The notes below the pieces were generated by a model. The model searched no databases and was not told the DNA's origin. It was given only the letters and a program-made list of their open reading frames with translations. Source: Lachnospiraceae bacterium (GTDB taxonomy: Bacteria > Bacillota > Clostridia > Lachnospirales > Lachnospiraceae). From it: 50,554 bases of DNA. The position numbers and the translations under genes were made by a program. The DNA lies in the NCBI GenBank assembly GCA_016280465.1, contig JAEEGT010000021.1, positions 1 through 50,554 on the forward strand, written 5' to 3'. Shown here piece by piece: positions 27,790 to 36,993 of this stretch (its first letter is position 1; each line of letters starts with the position of its first letter).

Positions 27790-28258
27790 GATACTGTGCG
27801 TCGGTAAGATCAAAGAAAGATTCTTTACCGACGCTGTTTCCGAATATTGCAAGAGAATGAGCAAGTTTTCCGAGGTCGAGATCCTTGAAGCGGCCGACGA
27901 AAAGACCGATGAAAAAGCCTCCGATGCTGAGAGGGAGATAGTCCTTTCCAAAGAAGGAGAGCGCCTTTTAAAGAACATCGGTGACAGGGATTTTGTTTTC
28001 ATCCTTGATATCAAGGGTAAGAAGCTTTGTTCTGAGGAATTTGCCTCAAAGATCAAAGAGACCATGGTGTCGGGTTTCAATACCCTGACCTTTGTGATCG
28101 GGGGATCTCTGGGCCTTTCCGACAAGGTCAAAGCAAGGGGAAATTACAGTCTTTCTTTTTCCGACATGACTTTCCCACACCAGCTGATGAGAGTCATATT
28201 GCTGGAACAGATCTACAGAGCTTTTAAGATCAATGCGGGTGAACCCTATCATAAATGA
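27779..28258 (+). CDS. rlmH: 23S rRNA (pseudouridine1915-N3)-methyltransferase RlmH
   Basis: RlmH is a SPOUT-class methyltransferase that modifies pseudouridine 1915 in helix 69 of 23S rRNA. The 159-residue length is exactly typical. It begins KIKILCVGKIKE, has the SAM-knot glycine loop FVIGGSLGLSD, and ends with the family-specific EQIYRAFKINAGEPYHK. The ATG overlaps the previous gene by 11 bases and the ribosome-binding site is weak, so translational coupling is likely. Confidence 0.97.
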   Translation: MKIKILCVGKIKERFFTDAVSEYCKRMSKFSEVEILEAADEKTDEKASDAEREIVLSKEGERLLKNIGDRDFVFILDIKGKKLCSEEFASKIKETMVSGFNTLTFVIGGSLGLSDKVKARGNYSLSFSDMTFPHQLMRVILLEQIYRAFKINAGEPYHK

Positions 28259-28277
28259 ACCACAGGAGGTGCCTCTT

Positions 28278-29585
28278 ATGAGAATGTATGACGTTATCAA
28301 AAAGAAACGTGACGGAAACTCACTTTCCACAGAAGAGATAGATTTCTTTGTCCGGGGCTTTAATGACGGAAGTATTCCCGATTATCAGGCCTCCGCTCTT
28401 ATGATGGCCATTTTCTTTAGGGGCATGAATGAAAAAGAGACCCTTGATCTTACCATGGCCATGGCTCACAGCGGTGATATGCTGGATCTTTCCCGCATAC
28501 CCGGAGTCAAGGTGGACAAGCATTCCACGGGAGGCGTTGGAGACAAGACCAGCCTTTCCCTTATTCCCATGGTAGCTGCATGCGGCTGCAAGGTAGCCAA
28601 AATGTCAGGCCGCGGTCTTGGTCATACCGGCGGCACCATCGACAAGCTTGAAAGTTTTCCCGGATTTTCCACTTCGATCCCTGTGGAACAATTCGAAAAG
28701 AATGTTAATACGGTGGGCTTTTCCATTATGGGACAGACCAAGGAACTGGCTCCCGCCGACAAAAAACTCTATGCCCTTCGCGATATAACCGCCACGGTTG
28801 ACAATATGTCCCTTATCGCAAGCTCCATAATGAGCAAAAAACTGGCGGCCGGCGCCGATGCCATCGTTCTTGACGTAAAGACCGGATCCGGTGCCTTCAT
28901 GAAAAAGTACGAGGATTCCGTTTCCCTGGCCGAAGAGATGGTCAAGATCGGAAACAACGCCGGAAGAAAGACCATAGCCGTTATTTCCGATATGGATGAA
29001 CCTCTTGGTTACGCCGTCGGAAATGCGCTGGAGGTCAAAGAGGCCATTGAGACCCTTAAGGGTAACGGCCCCGAAGATTTTTACACTCTTTGCCTTGAAC
29101 TTGGGGCCAAGATGCTTGTGGCCGGAGGCTATGCCCCCGATGATGCCAATGCCAAAGAAAGATTAAAGGAAGCCGTATCTTCCGGCAAAGCCCTTGATAA
29201 ACTGGCTGAATTTGTTAAGGCTCAGGGCGGCGATCCGGACTATGTATATGATCCCGGGAAACTTTCCAAGGCCGATCTCGTCATTCCCGTTGCGGCTCCG
29301 GAAACAGGCTATATTTCCGGCATCACCTGCGACGAAGTGGGTATCTGCTCCATGATATTAGGCGGCGGAAGAGAGACCAAGGAAGACATCATTGACATGG
29401 CTGTCGGAATTGTTTTATGCAAGAAAAAAGGCGATCACGTTGAGAAAGGCGAAACACTTGCCTATGTGCATGCCAACGATCAAAAGAAGGCCGATGAATG
29501 CATCAGAAGGCTTTTGAAGGCATATTCTTTTTCAAAGGATAAATGCGAGGGCAAGAAGATCATAAAGACCGTGATCGGATTGTAA
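28278..29585 (+). CDS. pdp: Pyrimidine-nucleoside phosphorylase
   Basis: The 435-residue enzyme splits uridine, thymidine or deoxyuridine with phosphate into base and (deoxy)ribose-1-phosphate. The signature KVDKHSTGGVGDKTSL carries phosphate and substrate residues, and KMSGRGLGHTGGTIDKLES is equally diagnostic. The C-terminal domain (about 345-435) is as in Bacillus Pdp. AGGAGGT (28264-28270) seven bases before ATG 28278 fixes the start; an upstream in-frame extension would overlap rlmH. DeoA (thymidine phosphorylase) is the closest alternative, and the length favours Pdp. Confidence 0.93.
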   Translation: MRMYDVIKKKRDGNSLSTEEIDFFVRGFNDGSIPDYQASALMMAIFFRGMNEKETLDLTMAMAHSGDMLDLSRIPGVKVDKHSTGGVGDKTSLSLIPMVAACGCKVAKMSGRGLGHTGGTIDKLESFPGFSTSIPVEQFEKNVNTVGFSIMGQTKELAPADKKLYALRDITATVDNMSLIASSIMSKKLAAGADAIVLDVKTGSGAFMKKYEDSVSLAEEMVKIGNNAGRKTIAVISDMDEPLGYAVGNALEVKEAIETLKGNGPEDFYTLCLELGAKMLVAGGYAPDDANAKERLKEAVSSGKALDKLAEFVKAQGGDPDYVYDPGKLSKADLVIPVAAPETGYISGITCDEVGICSMILGGGRETKEDIIDMAVGIVLCKKKGDHVEKGETLAYVHANDQKKADECIRRLLKAYSFSKDKCEGKKIIKTVIGL

Positions 29586-29586
29586 A

Positions 29587-30570
29587 ATGGAAAGATTGAT
29601 AGAATTGTCCGCTTCCGAGCTGCAGAAACTGTTCGGAAGGAACGACAGATATTTGGAAAAGATAGAGAATGAGCTGGGCGTTATACTCGTTAACAGAAAC
29701 GGATGTCTTAAGATCTCCGGAGAAGAAACCAACGTACAGGGCGCAGCTTCAATGATCGAGGAACTTATGGGGAATCTTTCGGGTAATGAAGATATCGAAG
29801 AGCAGAAGATGGATTATGCCATCGAACTGACCAGAGAGAACAATGAAAAGGCACTTTCCGAGATAGACAGGGAGGTTATCTGTCATACGATCTCGGGTAA
29901 GCCCATTAAACCCAAGACTCTCGGACAGAAAGAGTATGTGGACGCCATAAAGAAAGATATGGTGGTATTCGGCATAGGCCCCGCAGGTACAGGTAAGACC
30001 TATCTTGCCATGGCACTTGCCATCACTGCTTTTAAGAACAACGAAGTCAATAAGATCATCCTTACAAGACCTGCCATCGAAGCAGGTGAAAAGCTGGGAT
30101 TTCTTCCCGGGGACATGCAGAGTAAGGTAGATCCTTATCTTAGGCCTTTGTATGATGCGCTTTATCAGATCATGGGGGCTGACGGCTTTCAGAAGAACAT
30201 GGAAAAGGGTCTTATCGAGGTTGCGCCTCTTGCATACATGAGAGGGCGTACTTTGGATGATGCCTTTATAATACTGGATGAGGCACAGAATACCACACCT
30301 GCCCAGATGAAGATGTTTTTGACACGTATCGGATTCGGTTCCAAGGTTGTCATCACCGGTGACTCCACTCAGAAGGACCTGCCCAAAGACGTTACCAGCG
30401 GCCTTGATGTGGCAGTGAAGATCTTAAATAAGATCGAGGGTATCTCCGTATGCAAGCTTACCAGCAAGGACGTGGTGAGACATCCCCTTGTTCAGAAGAT
30501 CGTCAAGGCTTATGAGGCTTATGACGAAAAGAAAAAGCCTTCATCAAGAGAAAAAGGATATAAGCGGTAA
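29587..30570 (+). CDS. phoH: PhoH-like ATPase
   Basis: The 327-residue protein has a KH-like N-terminal region (about residues 1-70) and a PhoH ATPase domain with Walker A GIGPAGTGKTYLAMA near residue 133 and Walker B FIILDEAQN. The motif VITGDSTQKDLP is family specific. PhoH proteins are linked to RNA metabolism and usually precede ybeY, as here with one intervening gene. It starts one base after the pdp stop. Confidence 0.94.
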   Translation: MERLIELSASELQKLFGRNDRYLEKIENELGVILVNRNGCLKISGEETNVQGAASMIEELMGNLSGNEDIEEQKMDYAIELTRENNEKALSEIDREVICHTISGKPIKPKTLGQKEYVDAIKKDMVVFGIGPAGTGKTYLAMALAITAFKNNEVNKIILTRPAIEAGEKLGFLPGDMQSKVDPYLRPLYDALYQIMGADGFQKNMEKGLIEVAPLAYMRGRTLDDAFIILDEAQNTTPAQMKMFLTRIGFGSKVVITGDSTQKDLPKDVTSGLDVAVKILNKIEGISVCKLTSKDVVRHPLVQKIVKAYEAYDEKKKPSSREKGYKR

Positions 30571-31758
30571 ATGGATTACCAGAAGAAATATTTTATTACC
30601 GGAATCGTTACTTCTTTGTCTACTGCCTTGACGGTACCTCTTTTCAGCTTCATTTACGGAGCGACCAAGACGGATATCATCAAGAACAGTGTTTTTGGCT
30701 TGCTGTTTTCCGTAGGGCTTTTCTGCTTTGTTTTGTTCTTTTACGGCGGAAACAGGCTTGATTACGATAACGGAGAGCATCCCTACAGATTTCTTCTCGT
30801 TTACAGCCTGATACTTGCTTTTTCCGTGCTTTTTCCGCTTATAGATCCCAAAGCATGGGTATTTATGGGGGCATGTATAGTGCTTTCCCTGTTTTCCCAG
30901 TCGGTGCTGTCGCTTTATGCCGCCGCCGGGCTTATCATGATCTCTGTACTGCTTTCGGAAACTCGTGATGCCACCGTGTTTTTGGTATATTTCCTGCCCT
31001 GTGCCATAGGTATCATGCTCTTTCAGGATATCGAAGACGATTTTGAGGTGGGAAAGAACATTTTTATTTCGTCTCTTACGCTATTTGCCTTTGAGACTGC
31101 GGGCTTTGTGATCTTTGAGAACAAGAACCTTTCGGCGGAACAGTTCATAATGCCCATAGTCAACGTGATCGTCAACGTACTTTTGCTTTTCCTGTGCCTT
31201 AAGTACTTTAACGAGAAGGTTGCCAATAAATACAGAAATAAATACCTTGAACTTAACGACCAGAGTTATTCGGTGCTCCTTGAGCTTAAGGAAAAGTCGG
31301 TATCGGAGTATTTCAGGTCCATTCACACCGCATATCTTACGGAGCGTATTGCCAATGCCGTGGGCTGTGACGTGGATGCAGCCAAGAACTGTGCATATTA
31401 CCACAGGATAAAGAAAGCTTTTTCTTACTCCCTAGAGGATATCAGGAAATTTGTCAAAGAGCACGAATTTCCGCCAAAAGCCCAGGAGACCCTGCTTGAA
31501 TACCTGAGCAAGAGTCAGAAATTCGATTCCAGGGAAGTGTGCATCGTTTATATCACCGATATGTTCATTTCAAGCCTTTTGACCATCTTTTCCAAGGACA
31601 GCAAGGCCAAGGTTGACTACAAGGATCTTATAGATACCATCCTAAACAAGGATTATGTGAAAAAGAACATTTCCGAAAGCAGACTTACGCTTAACGATCT
31701 TAAGCTCATTCGGGAGATAGTCTTAAGGGAGACCCTTTATTATGACTTTTTACGTTGA
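30571..31758 (+). CDS. Seven-transmembrane protein with degenerate HD domain (PgpH-position, predicted non-catalytic)
   Basis: Between phoH and ybeY most Firmicutes encode PgpH, a c-di-AMP phosphodiesterase with an extracellular 7TMR-HDED sensor, seven membrane helices and an HD domain. This 395-residue protein keeps about seven or eight hydrophobic segments (residues 8-215) and an HD-like region (about 230-345), but has no room for the sensor domain. By eye, the PgpH segment with the first metal His (YHHSL type) corresponds to YFRSI, and the AYYHDIGK motif corresponds to AYYHRIKK. The loss of the His and the Asp predicts no metal-dependent hydrolysis. It abuts phoH without a gap and overlaps ybeY by 17 bases. 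It could be a pseudoenzyme regulator or a decaying remnant; the intact frame favours function. Confidence 0.8.
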   Translation: MDYQKKYFITGIVTSLSTALTVPLFSFIYGATKTDIIKNSVFGLLFSVGLFCFVLFFYGGNRLDYDNGEHPYRFLLVYSLILAFSVLFPLIDPKAWVFMGACIVLSLFSQSVLSLYAAAGLIMISVLLSETRDATVFLVYFLPCAIGIMLFQDIEDDFEVGKNIFISSLTLFAFETAGFVIFENKNLSAEQFIMPIVNVIVNVLLLFLCLKYFNEKVANKYRNKYLELNDQSYSVLLELKEKSVSEYFRSIHTAYLTERIANAVGCDVDAAKNCAYYHRIKKAFSYSLEDIRKFVKEHEFPPKAQETLLEYLSKSQKFDSREVCIVYITDMFISSLLTIFSKDSKAKVDYKDLIDTILNKDYVKKNISESRLTLNDLKLIREIVLRETLYYDFLR

Positions 31759-32248
31759 TAACGATTCGGATCTAGATCTTATGTTTGACACGGAGGAACT
31801 GTTGAAGCTTCTTACAGAAACCGTACTTTCCGAAGAAAAGGTTCCCTACAGGGATGTCAGTGTTAATCTTTTGCTTACCGGGGAAGAGGAGATAAAGGAG
31901 ACCAATTCCTCCTTTCGCGGCATTGACAGGGTAACGGACGTGCTTTCTTTTCCTGCCATCGATTTTGAAACTCCCGGGGACTTTACGGGAATTGAGGAGG
32001 GAGATCCCTCATATTTTGATTCAGAAACCGGGGAACTCATCCTCGGGGATATCATGATCTGTGTTAAACGGGCCATGGAGCAGGCCGAAGAGTACGGTCA
32101 TTCCTTAAGGCGTGAGATCGCTTTTCTTATTACCCACAGTCTTTTCCATCTTCTTGGGTACGATCATGAGACCGACGAAGAGAGAACAGTCATGGAAGAA
32201 AAGCAGGAAGCCATACTTTCGAAAGTGAACATATTGAGAGAGAATTGA
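31742..32248 (+). CDS. ybeY: Endoribonuclease YbeY
   Basis: YbeY is a zinc-dependent RNase involved in 16S rRNA 3'-end maturation and ribosome quality control. The 168 residues include the metal motif THSLFHLLGYDHE near the C-terminus, with three histidines as ligands, and the family pattern RVTDVLSFP. The gene overlaps the upstream membrane protein by 17 bases with AAGGGAGA ahead of the ATG. An acidic insertion (about residues 78-98) is present in many clostridial versions. Confidence 0.94.
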   Translation: MTFYVDNDSDLDLMFDTEELLKLLTETVLSEEKVPYRDVSVNLLLTGEEEIKETNSSFRGIDRVTDVLSFPAIDFETPGDFTGIEEGDPSYFDSETGELILGDIMICVKRAMEQAEEYGHSLRREIAFLITHSLFHLLGYDHETDEERTVMEEKQEAILSKVNILREN

Positions 32249-32251
32249 TAC

Positions 32252-33901
32252 ATGAGATCAGGGCGTGACAGGGGTAAATTTAATAACTTTATCGTCCAGG
32301 GCGGTATCCTGGCTTTGGCAGGCGTGATCGTGCGCATGCTGGGGCTTTTTAAGCGTGTTCCCCAGGCTTATATCATAGGCGATGTGGGCAATGCTTATTA
32401 TGCTGCAGCATATGAGATCTATAATATCGTATTTACCATTTCCGTGTACGGACTGCCCATTTCCGTTTCTAAGCTAGTATCTGCCAATGTGAGCAAGGGT
32501 CAGTACAGAAATGCGGACAAGATCTTTAAATGCGCCATGGGCTTTGCCCTTGTAACGGGACTTATATCTTCGGTGCTGGTGTTTGTATTCAGCGATCCCC
32601 TTTCAAGGATACTTAATGAGCCCATGAGTTACCTTGCTTTAAGGACTCTTGCCCCCACCCTTTTCTTTGTATCCGTGATGGGAGTCATCAGGGGTTATTT
32701 CCAGGGTCTGGGTACCATGGTACCCACGGCGATCTCCCAGCTTATTGAGCAGGTAGCCCTTGTTTCCGTGGGACTTTCCGCCGCCTTTTTCATGACAAAG
32801 CAGGGTGAAAAGGTTGGACTCATACTGCATAATGAGAATTACAAGGCTGCTTACGGAGCAAGAGGAGCAACCCTTGGCTGCCTTGCGGGTGCGGTCTGCG
32901 GCCTTGTGTTCCTTCTGTTTTTGTACAGAGCCTATAGGAAGCGTTTAAACCGCCAGATCTACAGGGATCCCAGTCACACCATAGATTCAACACCCATGGT
33001 GTTTAAGTCTCTGATACTGACAATAATCCCCGTGGTGATAAGCTCCACCGTTAACAATATCTCCAACTTTATAGATCAGTTCATCCACAACAGGATGATG
33101 ATCGAGAAGGGGCTTGAAGCCATCAAGTCCGTAAACTGGGGTATTTATTCCGGTAAGTACTCCGTACTCATAAATGTGCCCATCGCCATTTCCGCAGCCA
33201 TGGGAGCTTCCAGCGTGCCCACCATTTCGGGACTTATGAAGCAAAAGGATTATGATTCGGTAAAGAATCGAATTGAGAGAGTCATAAGGATCACCATGAT
33301 GGTCTCCATTCCCTGTGCCGTGGGAATGGGAGTATTGGCTCCTTCCATCATGTATACCCTGTTTTCCTCGGCAAATCCCGTAGCTGTTAATCTTTTGAGG
33401 ATCGGGGCAGTGGGAATAGTCCTGTTTTCTTTTTCGACTCTTACCAATGCCATCCTTCAGGGCATGAGCAGACTGATAAAGCCCATTGTGCACGGAATTA
33501 TCGCTCTGTGCCTGCATGTGCTTATATTGCTTGCACTGTTTAACCTTACGGATCTGAATATTTATGCTGTGGCTTTGTCAAACAATTTCTTTTCCCTTGC
33601 CATCTGCATAATGAACATAGCTTCCATTTCACTTATCCTTAAGTATCGACAGGAAGTTAAGCGGACCTTCCTTATGCCGGCGGTTTCCGCTCTTGTCATG
33701 GGCGGTGTGATATTTGTACTTGATATGCTCTTTACAAAGAACGGATATTCAAGGATCCTTACCCTTGCAAATATCCTCATCGGCGCGGTTGTATACTTTA
33801 TTCTCCTGATACTGACCAAAGCCGTTGGTAAGGACGAACTTTCCGCAGTTCCCGGCGGGACCAGACTTTATGCGCTTTTAAACAGATTACATCTTATGTA
33901 G
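32252..33901 (+). CDS. MurJ/SpoVB-like lipid-linked glycan flippase (MOP superfamily)
   Basis: The 549-residue polytopic protein has about 14 hydrophobic segments and the N-terminal pattern GGILALAGVIVRMLGLFKRVP typical of the SpoVB/YtgP (MurJ) group in the polysaccharide-transporter family. Members flip lipid II or related polyprenyl-linked precursors outward. Basic residues in the N-terminal half and a central cavity are family features I cannot verify here. It begins three bases after ybeY with a weak ribosome-binding site. Whether it is the main MurJ or a SpoVB paralogue cannot be decided from this window. Confidence 0.87.
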   Translation: MRSGRDRGKFNNFIVQGGILALAGVIVRMLGLFKRVPQAYIIGDVGNAYYAAAYEIYNIVFTISVYGLPISVSKLVSANVSKGQYRNADKIFKCAMGFALVTGLISSVLVFVFSDPLSRILNEPMSYLALRTLAPTLFFVSVMGVIRGYFQGLGTMVPTAISQLIEQVALVSVGLSAAFFMTKQGEKVGLILHNENYKAAYGARGATLGCLAGAVCGLVFLLFLYRAYRKRLNRQIYRDPSHTIDSTPMVFKSLILTIIPVVISSTVNNISNFIDQFIHNRMMIEKGLEAIKSVNWGIYSGKYSVLINVPIAISAAMGASSVPTISGLMKQKDYDSVKNRIERVIRITMMVSIPCAVGMGVLAPSIMYTLFSSANPVAVNLLRIGAVGIVLFSFSTLTNAILQGMSRLIKPIVHGIIALCLHVLILLALFNLTDLNIYAVALSNNFFSLAICIMNIASISLILKYRQEVKRTFLMPAVSALVMGGVIFVLDMLFTKNGYSRILTLANILIGAVVYFILLILTKAVGKDELSAVPGGTRLYALLNRLHLM

Positions 33902-33909
33902 GTGGGTTT

Positions 33910-35139
33910 ATGAAAAGGATCGGTATTGTAGGCGGCGGCGCCTCAGGAATGATGGCAGCCATCAAGGCAGCGGGTGAAGGTGCTTCGGTAACCCTTTTTG
34001 AAAAGAATGACAAGATCGGTAAGAAATTGCTGGTCACCGGCAACGGACGCTGTAATTTTACCAATCTTTCCATGGGGGAGGATTACTATTATACCGACGA
34101 TGACGGATTCTTAAAGAGAGCCCTTGAAAGATTCGGAAATCAGGATCTTATATTTTTCTTTACTTCCCTGGGACTTCTTATCAAGGAGAAGAACGGCTAT
34201 GTATATCCCGCCTGTGAGCAGGCATCCACTGTCCTTGATTGTCTCAGACTCGAACTAAAGAAAAAGAAAGTAAACATCGTTACCGGTGCCGAAGTTGTAA
34301 AGGCTTCAAAAAAGGGTAAGGTTTTCAAGGTTACCCTCTCGGACGGGGAAACTTACGAATTTGATTCCCTGATCCTTGCCTGCGGCGGCAAAGCGGGAGC
34401 TAAGAACGGCGATTCCGATACGGGATACAGACTTTGCAGGGAATTCGGACACAAGGTCACAAAGCTTTATCCCGCCCTTACCCAGCTTAAATGTGAAGGC
34501 CTTAATTTTAAGGCGGTTTCGGGAGTAAAAAGTGACTGCAGGCTTTCACTTTTCGTGGAGGATGAGCTGGCCATGAGTCAGCTTGGAGAGGTGCTTTTTA
34601 CCGATTACGGAATTTCCGGTATCGTATCCATGCAGGTAAGCCATTATGCGGCGGAATGTCTGGATGCGGGCAGAAATGTATATGCAGTGCTGGATCTTAT
34701 CCCCGATTTTAAGGAGGAAGATCTTAAGAGCCTTACCATTCCCAAGCTTTTGCTCAACGGGGATGAGACCTGTGAGGAATTTTTCACGGGACTCCTTCAC
34801 AAAAAGCTCAATATGGAGATAATAAAGGCAAACGGACTCAAGCCTTCGGAGATTGTGGGTAACATTGACAGGGAAAAGATCGTTGATGCGGTCCTGTCGG
34901 TCAAAGAGATAATGCTTAGAGTTGTTGGAACCAACGGCTTTGAACAGGCCCAGGTAACGGCGGGAGGGGTGCCCACCGAGGAACTTACCGATGATCTTGA
35001 ATCAAAGCTTGTTAAGGATCTGTACATTGTGGGTGAGCTTGTAAATATTGACGGTATATGCGGGGGATACAACTTACAATGGGCTTTTACCGGCGGTGCC
35101 ATCGCGGGTGAAGCCTCCGCAAAAGAGGAAGAAACTTAA
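33910..35139 (+). CDS. HI0933-family flavoprotein (NAD(P)/FAD-dependent oxidoreductase)
   Basis: The 409-residue protein has the dinucleotide loop GIVGGGASGMMAAIKAA at its start, the family-specific LLVTGNGRCNFTN, and a C-terminal GGYNLQWAFTGGAIAG that closes the FAD site. The HI0933/YhiN/BaiN group is widespread but largely uncharacterised; some members act as flavin reductases on steroid-like enones. Its TAA stop shares one base with the ATG of the next flavoprotein. Substrate unknown. Confidence 0.9.
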   Translation: MKRIGIVGGGASGMMAAIKAAGEGASVTLFEKNDKIGKKLLVTGNGRCNFTNLSMGEDYYYTDDDGFLKRALERFGNQDLIFFFTSLGLLIKEKNGYVYPACEQASTVLDCLRLELKKKKVNIVTGAEVVKASKKGKVFKVTLSDGETYEFDSLILACGGKAGAKNGDSDTGYRLCREFGHKVTKLYPALTQLKCEGLNFKAVSGVKSDCRLSLFVEDELAMSQLGEVLFTDYGISGIVSMQVSHYAAECLDAGRNVYAVLDLIPDFKEEDLKSLTIPKLLLNGDETCEEFFTGLLHKKLNMEIIKANGLKPSEIVGNIDREKIVDAVLSVKEIMLRVVGTNGFEQAQVTAGGVPTEELTDDLESKLVKDLYIVGELVNIDGICGGYNLQWAFTGGAIAGEASAKEEET

Positions 35140-36767
35140 TGCTTCTTGTCAATCAGATCAAACTTAAACCCGGTTACAGTGAAAAGGATCTTCTTAAGAA
35201 GGTTTCTGCTGCACTTAAAGTGCTTCCCGAAGATATTCAAAAGGTCGAGATCTTCAGAAGATCTGTGGATGCCAGGAAACGGGGCAATGTGTTCTTTATC
35301 CTTAATGTACTTGTTAAGGTAAAGCACGAAGCTTCTGTCTTAAAGCGTATCTCTTCATCGGATGTAAGTGTTTATGTTCCCGAAAGATATGAGTTTTTGG
35401 CTACGGGAACAGTACCCTTAAAAGACCGGCCCGTTATAGTGGGTGCGGGCCCCGCAGGACTGTTTGCGGCTTATCATCTTGCTCTTTTTGGATACAGACC
35501 CATAGTTTTGGAGCGTGGTCTTGATGTAGAATCAAGGCATAACAGTGTTGAAGAATTCTGGAAGACCGGAGTTTTGAACCCCAATTCAAATGTTTTGTTC
35601 GGTGAGGGCGGTGCAGGTGCTTTTTCCGACGGAAAGCTCAATACTCTGGTTAAAGACAAGTCAGGCCGGAACAGGGAAGTTTTATCACTGTTTGTAAAGT
35701 TTGGCGCACCAAAGTCCATCCTGTACGATGCAAAGCCCCATGTAGGCACCGATGTGCTCCTTAAGGTCGTTAAGGCCATGCGGGAGGAGATAAAGAATCT
35801 CGGCGGTGAGTTTCGTTTTAATGCCCAGGTCACGGATATTGTTATTGACAAGGGCAAGGTCAAAAGCGTTAAAATAAACAGTACCGTAAACCTTGACTGT
35901 CAGGTTTTGATACTCTGCATCGGTCACAGCGCAAGAGATACCTTTTCAATGCTTTATGAAAAGGGCTTTGCCATGGAACAGAAGGATTTTGCGGTAGGCT
36001 TCAGGGTGGAGCATTCTCAGGATTTTATCAACAGGGCCTTTTACACCGATGATGAAACGGTGCTTAAAGAAACCGGGCCTGCGTCATATAAGCTTACTTA
36101 CAAGCATTCCTCCGGCAGAGGCGTTTATTCCTTCTGCATGTGTCCCGGAGGTTACGTGGTCAATGCTTCCAGCGAGAACGGAAGACTATGCATTAACGGC
36201 ATGAGTTATTCGGGACGTTGCGGAGATCATGCCAATTCCGCCATGATAGTCAGTGTTAACGGCAAGGATTTTGGCTCCGATCATCCTCTGGCAGGTGTTG
36301 AATTTCAGCGAAAGATCGAGGAAAAAGCATTTTCCGTCGGAAACGGGCGTATTCCTGTGGAGCATTACGGAGATTTCAAGCAGAATGTGCTTCTGACGGA
36401 TGATTACACCGTCGACGCCGAAAGATTCTTTAAGGACGAGCCCCGGTGCAAAGGCGATTATGTATTTGCGGATGTTCACAGCATTTTGCCTGATGAACTC
36501 AATCGTGCTTTTATCGACGGAATGGAATACTTTGACAAAAACATTCCCGGTTTTGCCGACAAAAACGTGCTTGTCAGCGGTATTGAGTCAAGGACTTCGT
36601 CTCCCGTAAGGATCTTACGTAATGATTCTTTTACCTGCGATGCTTTTCCCGGTGTTTATCCTTCGGGAGAGGGCGCGGGTTATGCCGGCGGCATCATGAG
36701 CGCAGCCATGGACGGCATGAAGGTAGCCGAAGCCGTGGCGGCATTATATAAACCATTTGGAGAATGA
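35139..36767 (+). CDS. Uncharacterised FAD-dependent dehydrogenase (COG2509-like)
   Basis: The 542 residues begin with a small ferredoxin-like or alpha/beta region (about 1-90; DARKRGNVFFILNVLV), followed by the FAD-binding loop VIVGAGPAGLFAAYHL near residue 100 and LFGEGGAGAFSDGKLNT. The C-terminus has YPSGEGAGYAGGIMSAAMDG, the FAD-closing motif. The family is common in Firmicutes with no agreed reaction. It is translationally linked to the preceding HI0933 flavoprotein (one-base overlap), which hints at a shared process. Confidence 0.9.
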   Translation: MLLVNQIKLKPGYSEKDLLKKVSAALKVLPEDIQKVEIFRRSVDARKRGNVFFILNVLVKVKHEASVLKRISSSDVSVYVPERYEFLATGTVPLKDRPVIVGAGPAGLFAAYHLALFGYRPIVLERGLDVESRHNSVEEFWKTGVLNPNSNVLFGEGGAGAFSDGKLNTLVKDKSGRNREVLSLFVKFGAPKSILYDAKPHVGTDVLLKVVKAMREEIKNLGGEFRFNAQVTDIVIDKGKVKSVKINSTVNLDCQVLILCIGHSARDTFSMLYEKGFAMEQKDFAVGFRVEHSQDFINRAFYTDDETVLKETGPASYKLTYKHSSGRGVYSFCMCPGGYVVNASSENGRLCINGMSYSGRCGDHANSAMIVSVNGKDFGSDHPLAGVEFQRKIEEKAFSVGNGRIPVEHYGDFKQNVLLTDDYTVDAERFFKDEPRCKGDYVFADVHSILPDELNRAFIDGMEYFDKNIPGFADKNVLVSGIESRTSSPVRILRNDSFTCDAFPGVYPSGEGAGYAGGIMSAAMDGMKVAEAVAALYKPFGE

Positions 36768-36768
36768 C

Positions 36769-36984
36769 ATGGAAGGTACTATGGATGAAAAGATAAAGCG
36801 TATCAACGAGCTTTATCATCTGTCTCAGGAAAGAGACCTGACCGAAGAGGAAAAAAAGGAGCAGGCAACTCTCAGATGGGACTATATCAACTCGATCAAA
36901 AGAAATTTATCGTCACAGCTTGAATCCATCACCATTAAAGAGCCGGACGGTACATTAAGAAAGGTAACAAAAAACAAAGGTTAA
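36769..36984 (+). CDS. DUF896 (YnzC-family) small protein
   Basis: This 71-residue helical protein matches the DUF896 pattern: KIKRINELYHLSQERDLTEE followed by EQATLRWDYINSIK. The family is short, soluble and common in Firmicutes; B. subtilis YnzC is the usual reference, linked loosely to the SOS regulon there. ATG 36769 is used because GGAG lies six bases upstream; ATG 36781 is an alternative that matches the family N-terminus equally well, and a TTG at 36757 is less likely. No SOS box was seen here. Confidence 0.88.
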   Translation: MEGTMDEKIKRINELYHLSQERDLTEEEKKEQATLRWDYINSIKRNLSSQLESITIKEPDGTLRKVTKNKG

Positions 36985-36993
36985 GGGGTCATC

